Source of the DNA: Bacillota bacterium | GTDB lineage: Bacteria; Bacillota; Clostridia; Acetivibrionales; DSM-1351 | DNA length: 64,000 nt | Assembly (NCBI GenBank): GCA_023444055.1 | Contig: JAEZRV010000064.1 | Location: forward strand, 22,881 to 86,880 | Direction: 5' to 3' | Shown: positions 36,403-45,402 of the stretch, piece by piece | How the letters are laid out: every line of letters starts with the position of its first letter | Position numbering within the stretch: the stretch's first letter is position 1 | The notes under the pieces: model-generated | What the model saw: the letters and a program-made list of their open reading frames with translations, nothing else | What the model was told of the DNA's origin: nothing | Database searches by the model: none | Translations under genes and position numbers: made by a program

Positions 36403-38094
36403 ATGATAAATAATTTTGAAAAAGATTTTAAAGTTTTATATGAGAGTGATTCAACATCAAACTACTTAGTTTTAAAGAATAGAAGAGGGCAAAACGTAAT
36501 TAATTATCAAGCACAAATGTTATTGAATAATAAACTAAATGGGCTACTAAATTTTAATATAAATCGTATAGGAGATGAGGTAAACTGCTTTTATAATATA
36601 ACATCAAAATGCACATTAGTCAGCTTTGTGACTAGAAAATATTTTTCTCGTGATGAATTTCTAAAAACAATTCTAAATATTATTAACAATATATATCAGC
36701 TAAAAAACTACTTGCTTTATGATAATAATATTTTACTTAATGAAAATTTTATTTATGTCGAACCTGATAATATCAATATTTATTTTGTATACTTGCCTTT
36801 TCAAGATTGTAAAAGTGACATTAATGCTTTTTTTACTAAGCTCATTTTTCATATGGTAAAATTTAATGACGAATACAGTGACAATTATATTCAAAAGATA
36901 CTTGAAGTTATTAAAAATGATAATTTTAGTTTATGCAATCTGAAATCCCTTATTGAAAGCCTTCTGTGCGAAGGTGTTAAAAATTACTCAAAGTATCCAG
37001 AGGGCTTTGATAATACAGTAGCCAATACAGACACTAATCTCAACAATGGTAATTTACAAGTTAAAAGGGCACGCCAAGATAAGATATTTGGAAATTGGTT
37101 TAATTCAGACAAGGCAGGGATTAAAAAAGCTACGACAGAAGTGCAAATAGATAAAACAATAAAAGCAGATAAAATAAAAAAAGATATTGCGAAAGCTAAC
37201 AAGACTGATGATAATAGAAATTTATTAACAAGAGGAAATTTGAGGATTCCTTATTCCCAAAATACAAAAAAGCAAGAGTGTATGAATACTGAAAGATATT
37301 CAGAAATTCAAAAATCTTCAATATCCTCAGCAACTTCGAAATCTACTACTTATAATCAATATAAGGACTCTAAAAGTGAGGTTAAATTAGAGAATAATAA
37401 AAAAATGAATATATTCTTGCTTGCCTTGATTTTGCTTCAACCATTTCTTTTGGTAGGCCTTGTCTTAATTATAAATAGTGAGTTTGTCAGGTTGTCAGAT
37501 AACCCCAAATACACAGTAACTATACTTGTTTCTATATTTTTAGCAGTTGATGTTTTATTAATTAGGTTGCTTAATGAAAAAGCAAAGTTAATAGGAGATT
37601 ATTTTACGCCAAATAAGAAAACAGACCAATCGAATAAGCCATTACAAATAATATCTAATGTTGATAGCAAAGCAGTAAATAAAGATGAGGAAATTTTAAG
37701 TAGCATAAAAGAAGAAAAACTCAATGATGTTAGTGAGAACTATAGTGGTGAAACTGTAATTATCAAAAGACCTAAATTGACTGGAGCACCTTATTTAAAA
37801 GCAAAAGATGGAGATGAGGTTATTAAAATTGATAAAAGTAGCATTCTCATTGGCAGAATGGACAACTTTGTAGATTACATAATTAATAGCAGTGCTATAG
37901 GTAAAATACATGCCGAGATTTTACGGGAAGGGGATGAACTTTACGTAATGGATTGTAACTCAAGAAATGGGACTTTTCTCAACGATAATAGGATACTGCC
38001 TAACACAAAAAATAGTGTGAAAAACAATGATATCATAAGATTTGCCAATAAAGAATTTGTTTTTTGTTATTCTGTAAAAGCTGAAATAGGATGA
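36403..38094 (+). CDS. DUF6382/FHA domain protein of the Tad operon
   Basis: A 563-aa protein. The N-terminal ~190 residues match the DUF6382 layout (FCYN-like strand/helix region with NFIYVEPDNINIYFVYLPF). A Lys/Asn-rich linker and two transmembrane helices (about 340-390) follow. A C-terminal FHA domain (about 480-563) shows ILIGRMDNF, then GKIHAEILREG and SRNGTFLND. FHA domains bind phosphothreonine, suggesting kinase-linked control of the pilus. The stop overlaps the tadV start by 4 nt. Confidence 0.82.
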   Translation: MINNFEKDFKVLYESDSTSNYLVLKNRRGQNVINYQAQMLLNNKLNGLLNFNINRIGDEVNCFYNITSKCTLVSFVTRKYFSRDEFLKTILNIINNIYQLKNYLLYDNNILLNENFIYVEPDNINIYFVYLPFQDCKSDINAFFTKLIFHMVKFNDEYSDNYIQKILEVIKNDNFSLCNLKSLIESLLCEGVKNYSKYPEGFDNTVANTDTNLNNGNLQVKRARQDKIFGNWFNSDKAGIKKATTEVQIDKTIKADKIKKDIAKANKTDDNRNLLTRGNLRIPYSQNTKKQECMNTERYSEIQKSSISSATSKSTTYNQYKDSKSEVKLENNKKMNIFLLALILLQPFLLVGLVLIINSEFVRLSDNPKYTVTILVSIFLAVDVLLIRLLNEKAKLIGDYFTPNKKTDQSNKPLQIISNVDSKAVNKDEEILSSIKEEKLNDVSENYSGETVIIKRPKLTGAPYLKAKDGDEVIKIDKSSILIGRMDNFVDYIINSSAIGKIHAEILREGDELYVMDCNSRNGTFLNDNRILPNTKNSVKNNDIIRFANKEFVFCYSVKAEIG

Positions 38095-38648
38095 AGGTTG
38101 TGATGGTCATCTATATTGTATTAGTTTGTTTGCTTACACTCTCAGTGGTTAGTGACATTAAGGATTCAAAAATTCGAAATTTATATGTATTGCCAGCTGT
38201 TTCATTAGGATTGATTATAAATGCTTATATGTATGGGTTTGAAGGCTTAAAATCAAGTTTGTTTGGAATGGTGGTGCCAATAGTATTTTTATTTGGTCTG
38301 TTTTATTTTAAATTAATAGGGGCGGGCGATATCAAGCTATTTAGTGCTATTGGAGCGCTAATGGGACATAAATTTATTCTGTATACTATGGCCTATTCAT
38401 TTATCTTTGCTGGGGTATTATCTGTATTTAGCTTATTACAAAATAAAAACATGAATTGTGCTAGTAATTTGAAATTGACTAAGCTTGTCAAAAGCACGTT
38501 TTATGATTTTTACATAGACATAATAATGTGTTGTCTTATATCTCCCAAGTGTTTTCTGGAAAATGGTACAAAGCATACAATTAGACTTTCTCCAGCAATT
38601 GCGATGGGAACCTGCCTTCAATTATTTTTAAGCTTTTATACAAATTAG
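38091..38648 (+). CDS. tadV: Prepilin peptidase, TadV/CpaA type (A24 family)
   Basis: A 185-aa membrane aspartic peptidase that removes the leader from Flp and pseudopilins. The two catalytic Asp are visible: SVVSDIKDSKIRN in the first cytoplasmic loop and the GAGDIK motif in the second. It has about five membrane helices and, like other TadV proteins, no methyltransferase domain. It is the last gene of the Tad operon. Confidence 0.9.
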   Translation: MKVVMVIYIVLVCLLTLSVVSDIKDSKIRNLYVLPAVSLGLIINAYMYGFEGLKSSLFGMVVPIVFLFGLFYFKLIGAGDIKLFSAIGALMGHKFILYTMAYSFIFAGVLSVFSLLQNKNMNCASNLKLTKLVKSTFYDFYIDIIMCCLISPKCFLENGTKHTIRLSPAIAMGTCLQLFLSFYTN

Positions 38649-38807
38649 ATGTGTTTCTCTCGACTTTTCTTAGAATTTATGGATTCTTTTATTTTATTTA
38701 TTACATTTATTTAAAAATTTATTCCGGCTATTCTTTTAGGTGATAAAAGGATGTATAATATAATTGATTAAGACTACTTTTGAGGATTGACTGGAGAGGG
38801 GCTTATA

Positions 38808-39542
38808 ATGCCAAAAATTGTTGAAAATTCTTATGGAAAAATATTTAAATATACTATGAAAGCTATAAACCCTATAAAAAAAGCAGTTATGACGACTGAA
38901 TGCTTTGTACACAAAGCTATTAATACACAAGCCATAATAATTCTAAAAAATGATAACAAAGTCGCCCAGTATGAGTTGTTTACTAAATATATTTCTGATT
39001 TGAATTTGGGAGTTGTATGGGCAGATCAAGATTTTAAAAGTTCAGGGCATTTTTATAATCCTGTTAAGGATCGTGGACTTTACGGAAACACAAATGCACT
39101 TACATTAGCGAAGAATTATTATGCTTTTGCTATTGGCTTTTGGAATTCACGAGAAAATAAGAAAGCAATGTTTTTTTTGGGAGCAGCTGCTCACTTAGTT
39201 CAAGATATGACTGTTCCCCAACATGCTAACATAAAGCTTTTACAAGAACATCACAAGTTCGAAAAATTCGTAAGGGATACATTTTATGAAACTCCTGACT
39301 ATCTTGTTGAGAAAAAGGGGTGTTACCTAAGTAGCATCGAAGATTTTATAACACACAATTCTATATCTACAATAAAGGCAAATAGAATACTAAGCCGTAT
39401 TGAAGATGAAAATGAGCGTTTTTCAGCTTTAGGCAAATATTCTATTCCTTTGGCGCAGAGAACTACAGCAGGTTTGTTTATGATGTTTTATAAGGATGCA
39501 CAGGTAAATAAAAATAAGATTTACAGTCAAGGTACCAATTAA
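38808..39542 (+). CDS. Zinc-dependent phospholipase C-like protein without signal peptide
   Basis: A 244-aa protein related to bacterial zinc phospholipase C/S1-P1 nuclease fold proteins. Candidate zinc ligands: VWADQDF then SSGHFYNP, AAHLVQDMTVPQHAN (His, Asp, His), and HHKFEKF. Secreted PLCs such as alpha-toxin carry a signal peptide and begin with the mature Trp. Here the N-terminus MPKIVENSYGKIF is polar and no signal peptide is seen. I chose ATG 38808 (GAGAGGGG upstream). It could be cytoplasmic or exported another way. It ends at a strong terminator. Confidence 0.75.
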   Translation: MPKIVENSYGKIFKYTMKAINPIKKAVMTTECFVHKAINTQAIIILKNDNKVAQYELFTKYISDLNLGVVWADQDFKSSGHFYNPVKDRGLYGNTNALTLAKNYYAFAIGFWNSRENKKAMFFLGAAAHLVQDMTVPQHANIKLLQEHHKFEKFVRDTFYETPDYLVEKKGCYLSSIEDFITHNSISTIKANRILSRIEDENERFSALGKYSIPLAQRTTAGLFMMFYKDAQVNKNKIYSQGTN

Positions 39543-39574
39543 TTTGATAAGTTTAAGAGATATTTTAAGATATG

Positions 39575-39622
39575 AAAAGTTATTCAGACAGAAATTAATT
39601 TCTGTTTTGGATGACTTTTTTT
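39575..39622 (+). terminator. Intrinsic terminator after PLC-like gene
   Basis: The outer stem AAAAGTTATTCA/GGATGACTTTT (with G-U pairs) encloses the perfect palindrome CAGAAATTAATTTCTG; T7 follows. Confidence 0.8.
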
Positions 39623-39713
39623 GTTAATCTTTTTTATTAGTTTTTCAGCTGGCTTTTAATTCGTTTGGTTTCAAATTCGATTTTAAATATGTATAAGCGC
39701 TCAAAAATAAGAT

Positions 39714-39742
39714 TTTTGATATTAAGATAGATATGGTATAAT
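39714..39742 (+). promoter_or_regulatory. Extended -10 promoter of yjbQ
   Basis: TGG-TATAAT, with TATAAT at 39737-39742; a weak -35 (TTTTGA, 39714-39719) lies 17 nt upstream. It is about 130 nt before yjbQ. Confidence 0.45.
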
Positions 39743-39872
39743 TATGGAAAAATTAGTATAATAGCAATATAAAGATATACATGTCTCACATTTAAACAAG
39801 AACAACAAGGAAATGTTCAACACAAGTTTGCAAGCCAACAAGGTTTTTATTAAACAAAAGGGGAATATAGTT

Positions 39873-40289
39873 ATGAAATCATACAGAAAAGAGTTGTCAT
39901 TTAATATTCCAAAGAGAAGGGCATATATTAATATTACCAAGGAAGTTCAAAAATCTATAGATGAAAGCGGCATAAAAGAAGGAATGGCACTTGTAAATGC
40001 AATGAATATAACGGCAAGCGTATTTATAAATGATGATGAAATGGGATTACACCAGGATTTTGAGAAGTGGTTAGAAACATTGGCACCTGAAAAGCCATAT
40101 AACCAGTACAACCACAATGGTTATGAGGATAATGCAGATGCACATTTAAAGAGACAGATAATGGGGCGAGAAGTTGTGGTTGCAATTACAAATGGAAAGC
40201 TTGACTTTGGAACATGGGAACAAATATTTTATGGCGAATACGATGGTATGAGAGAAAAAAGAGTGCTTATCAAAATAATAGGAGAATAA
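39873..40289 (+). CDS. YjbQ/UPF0047 family protein
   Basis: A 138-aa protein of the YjbQ family, whose E. coli member has secondary thiamine-phosphate synthase activity in vitro. Family segments: ALVNAMNITASVFINDDE, HNGYEDNADAHLKRQIMG, and LDFGTWEQIFYGEYDG at the C-terminal side. The conserved His and Asp (H in DAHLKR) are present. I chose ATG 39873 with SD AAAGGGG; the longer open frame upstream has no SD. Confidence 0.92.
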   Translation: MKSYRKELSFNIPKRRAYINITKEVQKSIDESGIKEGMALVNAMNITASVFINDDEMGLHQDFEKWLETLAPEKPYNQYNHNGYEDNADAHLKRQIMGREVVVAITNGKLDFGTWEQIFYGEYDGMREKRVLIKIIGE

Positions 40290-40307
40290 GAGGATAGGAG
40301 ATTTTTT

Positions 40308-41009
40308 ATGAAAAAAATAGTGTTAGTTATTATTGCTATTATGCTTTTAATGGTAAGTTCTGCATGCGCATTAAAAAATGATCCTGTTGAACAAAATAAT
40401 CCAGCAGAACAAAGTGAACCAGCAAACCGAAGTGATTTAGTAAAACAAAATAATCCAGTAGAACAAAGTGAACCAGCAAAACGAAGTGATTTAGTAAAAC
40501 AAAATAATTCAGTAGAACAAAATGACGGTGTTAAAGCCAGTTTTGAAATATACTTAGTTAACGTTAACGAAAGTTCTGGCCCGTTAAATAAAGATTTAAA
40601 TAAGGACTTAAACAAACTTAAATTAGAAGAACCACCAGTATTAACAGATAAGAATATTTCTGAATATATATGGGATAAACATCAGATTAAACTAATAAAA
40701 GATGATGAATTAAATAAAGTTTTTGAAGAAAAGTTGAATTTGAAGATTCCGGTTGGTGGAAAAAGATTTGTTGTGGTTTGCAATGGTGAAAGGATTTATT
40801 GTGGTATGTTTTGGTCAATGCTTTCCTCTGCATGGCCTCCAGAAGAGTGTCCTATCATAAACTCGTTTTTTGGTGATAGCGATTATTTTAATATATATTT
40901 TCAAGGAAAAAATGATGTTGAAGGAAAAAATGATGTTCAAGGAGAAGATGATGTTAGAAGCGACAAGAGAATTTATGAAACACTGAAGAAGCTAGGAAAG
41001 TTAAAATAG
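40308..41009 (+). CDS. Repeat-containing lipoprotein
   Basis: A 233-aa predicted lipoprotein (signal peptide, lipobox VSSAC, Cys20). Residues about 28-72 are 2.5 copies of an 18-residue unit (QNNPVEQSEPAKRSDLVK), a 54-bp direct repeat in DNA. The C-terminal half is globular (residues about 105-200; GGKRFVVVCNGERIYCGMFW). It ends with short EGKNDV-type repeats. No family recognised. It lies 18 nt after yjbQ. Confidence 0.75.
   Translation: MKKIVLVIIAIMLLMVSSACALKNDPVEQNNPAEQSEPANRSDLVKQNNPVEQSEPAKRSDLVKQNNSVEQNDGVKASFEIYLVNVNESSGPLNKDLNKDLNKLKLEEPPVLTDKNISEYIWDKHQIKLIKDDELNKVFEEKLNLKIPVGGKRFVVVCNGERIYCGMFWSMLSSAWPPEECPIINSFFGDSDYFNIYFQGKNDVEGKNDVQGEDDVRSDKRIYETLKKLGKLK
40390..40526 (+). repeat. 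54-bp direct repeat in the lipoprotein gene
   Basis: About 2.5 near-identical units coding for the Gln/Glu/Pro-rich spacer after the lipid anchor. Near identity implies recent expansion and likely length variation between strains. Confidence 0.65.
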
Positions 41010-41048
41010 GATAATATCAATATGATTAAATAAAAGGAGACAATACTT

Positions 41049-41660
41049 ATGGGTATTATGAGAGAAATTTTTGGACCAAGCAAAAAAGAAATTTGGCAGG
41101 AACTGAGTCAGCAAATGGGAAGTGAATATATAGATGGTGGCTTTTTTAAAGGCGATAAGGTAGTTGCACATATTAAGCAGTGGACTGTAACACTCGATAC
41201 ATATACAGTTTCTACTGGTAAATCAAGCGTTACATATACAAGAATGAGAGCACCATACGTAAATAAGGATGGAATCAGATTTAAAATCTACAGAAGCGGA
41301 ATATTTAGTGGTATTGGAACAGCTCTAGGAATGCAGGATATTGAAGTTGGATTTCCAGAGTTTGATCAAAATTTCGTGATAAAAGGAAACAATGAACAAA
41401 AACTTAAAGAACTACTTGAAAATGCTCAAATACGTGAATTAATGGAACAGCAACGGCAATTCCACTTGGAAGTAAAAGATGATGAAGGATGGTTTGGTGC
41501 TAGTTTTCCAGAAGGTGTTGATGAACTATATTTTTGCGTTCCTAGTGTTATTAAGAACATAGAACAGCTAAAAGGTCTTTTTGAGCTATTTGCTGAAGTT
41601 TTAAATCAGTTATGTATTATTGGTTGTGCATATGAAAGCAATCCTGGTGTTGAAATTTGA
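41049..41660 (+). CDS. Hypothetical protein (possibly DUF3137-like)
   Basis: A 203-aa soluble protein without signal peptide or membrane helix. It contains MGSEYIDGGFFKGDKVVAHI and a beta-rich centre, and ends in a Cys-containing helix (LNQLCIIGCAYES). I do not recognise the family securely; the pattern of a short Gly-rich beta region resembles DUF3137-type proteins. SD AAAAGGAG. It overlaps the open frame, but not the chosen start, of vanW. Confidence 0.65.
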   Translation: MGIMREIFGPSKKEIWQELSQQMGSEYIDGGFFKGDKVVAHIKQWTVTLDTYTVSTGKSSVTYTRMRAPYVNKDGIRFKIYRSGIFSGIGTALGMQDIEVGFPEFDQNFVIKGNNEQKLKELLENAQIRELMEQQRQFHLEVKDDEGWFGASFPEGVDELYFCVPSVIKNIEQLKGLFELFAEVLNQLCIIGCAYESNPGVEI

Positions 41661-41682
41661 GTGTAAGAAAAAAGGAGATCTT

Positions 41683-42507
41683 GTGAGTAAAAAACTTTTA
41701 AGTCAGAGAAATAAATTCTTCTATTTTTTAGCTGTTTGGTACAGAAGATTGATTAGATATTCTAAATGGCATTTCGATTCCAATCCATATGCAAAAAAGA
41801 AGCAAACGGAAAAGCTGCCATACAGAGTAAAAAAACATCAGTCTGTCTTAGTTAGAAAACTTGGAGACAGCGATATGATTCTGCAATACAATAAAGTCAC
41901 CAATTTGAAAATAGCAATAAAAAAGCTAAATGGCATAATTATAAAGCCAAGTGAGGTGTTTTCTCTATGTAGAATTATTGGATTACCAACAAAAGGAAAA
42001 GGGTATTTACCTGGCATGGAACTTTATAATGAAGAAGCCAGAGCTGGAGTCGGAGGTGGACTGTGCCAAATAGCAAATCTAGTTCATTGGCTTGTTCTAC
42101 ACAGTCCATTAACTGTTATTGAGAGGCATCATCACAGCTTTGACCCTTTTCCAGATAACGGGAGAGTTCTTCCTTTTGGGAGTGGAGCAACAATTTTCTA
42201 TAACTATATAGACTTACAGATTAAGAATAACACACCGTACACATTTCAATTTAATTTTTGGCTATCTGAAAAGTGCTTAGAGGGTGAATTGAGAATTAAT
42301 GAGGAATTGCCATATTCATACCATGTATATGAGAAAGACCATGAATTTTTAAAGGTAGAAGGTGACTTCTTCAGGAAAAATGAAATATGGAGAAATAAAA
42401 TTGCCAAATTTGAAAGTGGAAAAATTCTTGAAACTGAAATGCTTATAAAGAATTTTTCTAAATTGAAATATATACCAGAGTGTTTTCAAGAAGCAAATAA
42501 TGTATAA
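41683..42507 (+). CDS. VanW family protein
   Basis: A 274-aa protein with the VanW motif region: IIKPSEVFSLCRIIG, KGKGYLPGMELYNEEA, GVGGGLCQIANLVHW, and ERHHHSFDPFPDNGRVLPFG. VanW occurs in vanB glycopeptide-resistance clusters and as an orphan in many clostridia; its role is unknown and it does not by itself indicate resistance. I chose GTG 41683, with AAAGGAG 5 nt upstream. Confidence 0.88.
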   Translation: MSKKLLSQRNKFFYFLAVWYRRLIRYSKWHFDSNPYAKKKQTEKLPYRVKKHQSVLVRKLGDSDMILQYNKVTNLKIAIKKLNGIIIKPSEVFSLCRIIGLPTKGKGYLPGMELYNEEARAGVGGGLCQIANLVHWLVLHSPLTVIERHHHSFDPFPDNGRVLPFGSGATIFYNYIDLQIKNNTPYTFQFNFWLSEKCLEGELRINEELPYSYHVYEKDHEFLKVEGDFFRKNEIWRNKIAKFESGKILETEMLIKNFSKLKYIPECFQEANNV

Positions 42508-42621
42508 GAAAGTTAAAAACAAAGATATTTTTACAAAGATATTTACATAAATACAATATGAAATTCTAAGGTTAAGTGAGATAATACAAGTATTCGAAAG
42601 ATATATAAGGAGGAGTTAAAG

Positions 42622-43227
42622 TTGGAAGGTAAATCAGTTAACATAAAGGTGGATTTGACAGAGGATGATGTTTATAAATTCCTTAAGTCATATATTATTA
42701 ATGGAGCATCAAAGATTTATTTAGCTATTATCCTGTTTGTTTTGTTTTTACAAATTGTAAGTTATATTATGGGTATAATTAGAGGTGATTATTCAGAACA
42801 GAATATAATTAAATTATTTTTATTAATCATAATTCCTTTGATTATATTTTTTGTAATTCTAATTTCATTAAAAAAGTCTGCAGCGAATTCATTGAAAACT
42901 AATAAGCTGCTTCAAAAAACTCAAGAATATACTATAAGTAGTGAAGGATTTAATGGATACTCTGAATCAGCCCAAGTATTCATAAAATGGAATGAAATGT
43001 ATAGAGCTACAGAGACAAGAGATAGTTTTCAGTTCTTTATAGCTAAAGGTCAGGCATATATTATTCCAAAGAGATATTTATGTAATTCTGAAGATATAGA
43101 AATTATTAGAGAAGCTGTTAAACTGGCTCCTGTACCAAAAGGCAAGAATAAGTTTATATGGGGACTACTTATTTATATACTGATATTTATAATTATATTG
43201 GTTGTAATTACGTTATATAACCCTTAA
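42622..43227 (+). CDS. YcxB-like membrane protein
   Basis: A 201-aa protein. It has an N-terminal soluble stretch (VNIKVDLTEDDVYKFLKSYI), two central helices (residues about 35-85), a YcxB-type beta region (YTISSEGFNGYSES, FIKWNEMYRATE, YIIPKRYL) and a C-terminal helix. Function unknown. TTG start behind AAGGAGGAG. Confidence 0.75.
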   Translation: MEGKSVNIKVDLTEDDVYKFLKSYIINGASKIYLAIILFVLFLQIVSYIMGIIRGDYSEQNIIKLFLLIIIPLIIFFVILISLKKSAANSLKTNKLLQKTQEYTISSEGFNGYSESAQVFIKWNEMYRATETRDSFQFFIAKGQAYIIPKRYLCNSEDIEIIREAVKLAPVPKGKNKFIWGLLIYILIFIIILVVITLYNP

Positions 43228-43281
43228 TAAGTCTATTAATAAATTTATTAATGAATAATTTGTTTATAAGGAGTTATAGCA

Positions 43282-43524
43282 ATGGAAAAGAAAATATATT
43301 ATATATTAGGTACTGTGTTTATTATTACAAGTGGACTTATCTATACTTTTGAAAGGTTTGCGGCAAATTATTTATCTCCATCGGGGCATGGTGAGGCTAC
43401 ATCTCAAGGCAGTATCGTCACATATACTATGACATTAAAACCAAGCCTTTTTTCAAACTTATTTATTGCTATATTTATTGTGATTGGTGTTATATTTTTT
43501 GCTAGAGGATATGCAAAAAAATAA
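43282..43524 (+). CDS. Small two-helix membrane protein
   Basis: An 80-aa protein with transmembrane helices at both ends (residues about 5-22 and 55-75) and a short Gly/Ser-rich outer segment (SPSGHGEATSQGS). SD AAGGAG. It sits in a run of small membrane-protein genes (42.6-44.4 kb). No known family recognised. Confidence 0.7.
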   Translation: MEKKIYYILGTVFIITSGLIYTFERFAANYLSPSGHGEATSQGSIVTYTMTLKPSLFSNLFIAIFIVIGVIFFARGYAKK

Positions 43525-43653
43525 TGGGGATACAAACAAGTGCTGTATATGAATCTTTAAAAAACATAAGTATCAAAAATAAAGGTATAAATATACATCT
43601 GATAAGTACTAAAGGTTTATGAATTATAAAAAATTAAAAAGGGGTACTAAATT

Positions 43654-44427
43654 ATGTGGTCAAGAGAAGAATTAAAAAGTAGGGCAAAGGCAGTACTAAA
43701 ACTAAATTATTGGAAAGCCCTCCTAATAAGTTTAGTTATTACAATAGCGGGCGGCAATGGAAGCAGTGGAGGTAATGGAGAGGGTAGCAATAGATTTAAT
43801 AATGATAATATTAGTAGTACTGATAATGGGATATTATCTAATTCTATATTTTCAAATGTTACTGCTAATGTTATAGCTATAATTGCTTTAGGAGCTTTTA
43901 TTATTTTATTAATTATTGTAGTAGTATCGGCTTTCCGTATTTTCTTAGGGTATCCACTGGAAGTTGGAGGAAGAAGATATTTTATTAAATCCGCAAGATA
44001 CGAAGACAATAAAAATTGCTTTAGCTTTGCCTTTTTTAAAGAAAATTATTCGGGTATAGTTTTTACGATGTTATTAAAAGGCCTTCAAAACTTCTTATGG
44101 TATTTACTTTTTATTATACCTGGAATAGTAAAATCATATTCATACAGCATGGTACCGTACATATTAGCTGAAAATCCGAATATTGGGATTAGAAGGGCTA
44201 TAGAGCTTAGTAACGATATGACTGATGGACATAAATTTGATATGTTTGTATTAGACCTTTCATTTATAGGGTGGTACTTACTATGTTTACTGACTTTGGG
44301 GATAGGATTTTTATTTCTTGCTCCTTACATTAATGCTACTAAGGCAGAACTTTACTTGGTATTGCGTGAGAATGCTTTGAACAGTGGTCTTTGCAAGCAT
44401 GAAGAATTGCTTTGTGAGAAATTGTAA
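43654..44427 (+). CDS. DUF975 family membrane protein
   Basis: A 257-aa protein. The N-terminal signature WSREELKSRAKAVLKLNYWK is typical of DUF975. A Gly/Ser/Asn-rich loop and four to five membrane helices follow, with FLWYLLFIIPGIVKSYSYSM and the family's RAIELSNDMTDGHKFDMFVL, then GWYLLC. Function unknown. The SD is weak (AAAAAGGGG). Confidence 0.85.
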   Translation: MWSREELKSRAKAVLKLNYWKALLISLVITIAGGNGSSGGNGEGSNRFNNDNISSTDNGILSNSIFSNVTANVIAIIALGAFIILLIIVVVSAFRIFLGYPLEVGGRRYFIKSARYEDNKNCFSFAFFKENYSGIVFTMLLKGLQNFLWYLLFIIPGIVKSYSYSMVPYILAENPNIGIRRAIELSNDMTDGHKFDMFVLDLSFIGWYLLCLLTLGIGFLFLAPYINATKAELYLVLRENALNSGLCKHEELLCEKL

Positions 44428-44604
44428 TGAACTTAATTTGCAATATTACAATGAATACCAGAGAATTAATGAGCTTCTTGATAATATTGTAACTTCCGGA
44501 GCTGATTTTATGTATTGAAGTCTGTCCTTATACTCAGAAGTATTTACATAATATCTGAAATGCACATGAATATAATAATTATATACAAAATGGAGGATGT
44601 AAAA

Positions 44605-45057
44605 ATGAAATGGAATGAAATTTTCACTAAAGATGTACAACCCACCATGGAAGATATTGCAGACTATATTGGTGGAGAAGCTAAGTTGCTATGGCAATCG
44701 TTATTAGAGTATATGGAAACAGAATACAAAGTAAAACCAAAGCTATCGTACAGTGGCTGTTCGGGTAAACCTGGCTGGAATATTAAATTACAAAAAAGTG
44801 GACAATCCTTTGGAACGTTATACCCAGAGGAAAACTCTTTTTCTGTATTATTGGTTATTAGCTACAAATTAGAACCAAAGATGGAGGATATACTTCCAAC
44901 ACTGAGTGATAATATTGCTGAGCTTTATAAAAAGGCTGTAGATTATATGAAAATGGGTAAGTGGATAATGTTTCAAATTAATAACTTGACTACATTAGAG
45001 GACTACAAAAAACTGTTATCAGTTAAATCAATAACTAAGTCGAATAGTAAAAAATAA
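44605..45057 (+). CDS. DUF3788 family protein
   Basis: A 150-aa soluble protein. Family features: LLWQSLLEYMETEYKVKPKL near residue 30, YSGCSGKPGWNIKLQKSGQS, and FGTLYPEENSFSVLLV. Function unknown. I chose ATG 44605 (SD GGAGG); an upstream in-frame start at 44515 has no SD. A terminator follows at 45243-45269. Confidence 0.85.
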   Translation: MKWNEIFTKDVQPTMEDIADYIGGEAKLLWQSLLEYMETEYKVKPKLSYSGCSGKPGWNIKLQKSGQSFGTLYPEENSFSVLLVISYKLEPKMEDILPTLSDNIAELYKKAVDYMKMGKWIMFQINNLTTLEDYKKLLSVKSITKSNSKK

Positions 45058-45242
45058 TAATTTCAAATATAAAAACAAATAAAAATATAAATACAAATAC
45101 TGTGTTTATTGTAAAGCAACCTAGTCTACAAATTTATAGTCTCTTAAATTATTATATAAATACTTATTTTAATGTAAAAACTATTGAAAATAGTTTCCTC
45201 TATTTTTAAATTCGAAATAGTATTATAACATCAAATAATATT

Positions 45243-45269
45243 AGCGATAAGTATAATCGCTTTTTTTTT
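45243..45269 (+). terminator. Intrinsic terminator after DUF3788 gene
   Basis: AGCGAT/ATCGCT stem with a 7-nt loop and nine T. The rest of the 45058-45402 gap is AT-rich with no credible ORF. Confidence 0.75.
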
Positions 45270-45402
45270 GGAAAATAATTATAAATAGATGGATAACTAA
45301 CTTTGCAGACTGTATAAAATTGGTTTAATGAGGAAATTATTTATCTAGAGGACAATTAGTTTTTCAGATAGTGATCGTAAATAAAAGGAGTATATAAAAA
45401 GC

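Noticed and set aside
41683..42507. Glycopeptide resistance cluster because of VanW and VanZ-like genes
   Set aside because: No vanH/vanA/vanX ligase set or VanRS system is present; both families are common orphans in Clostridia.
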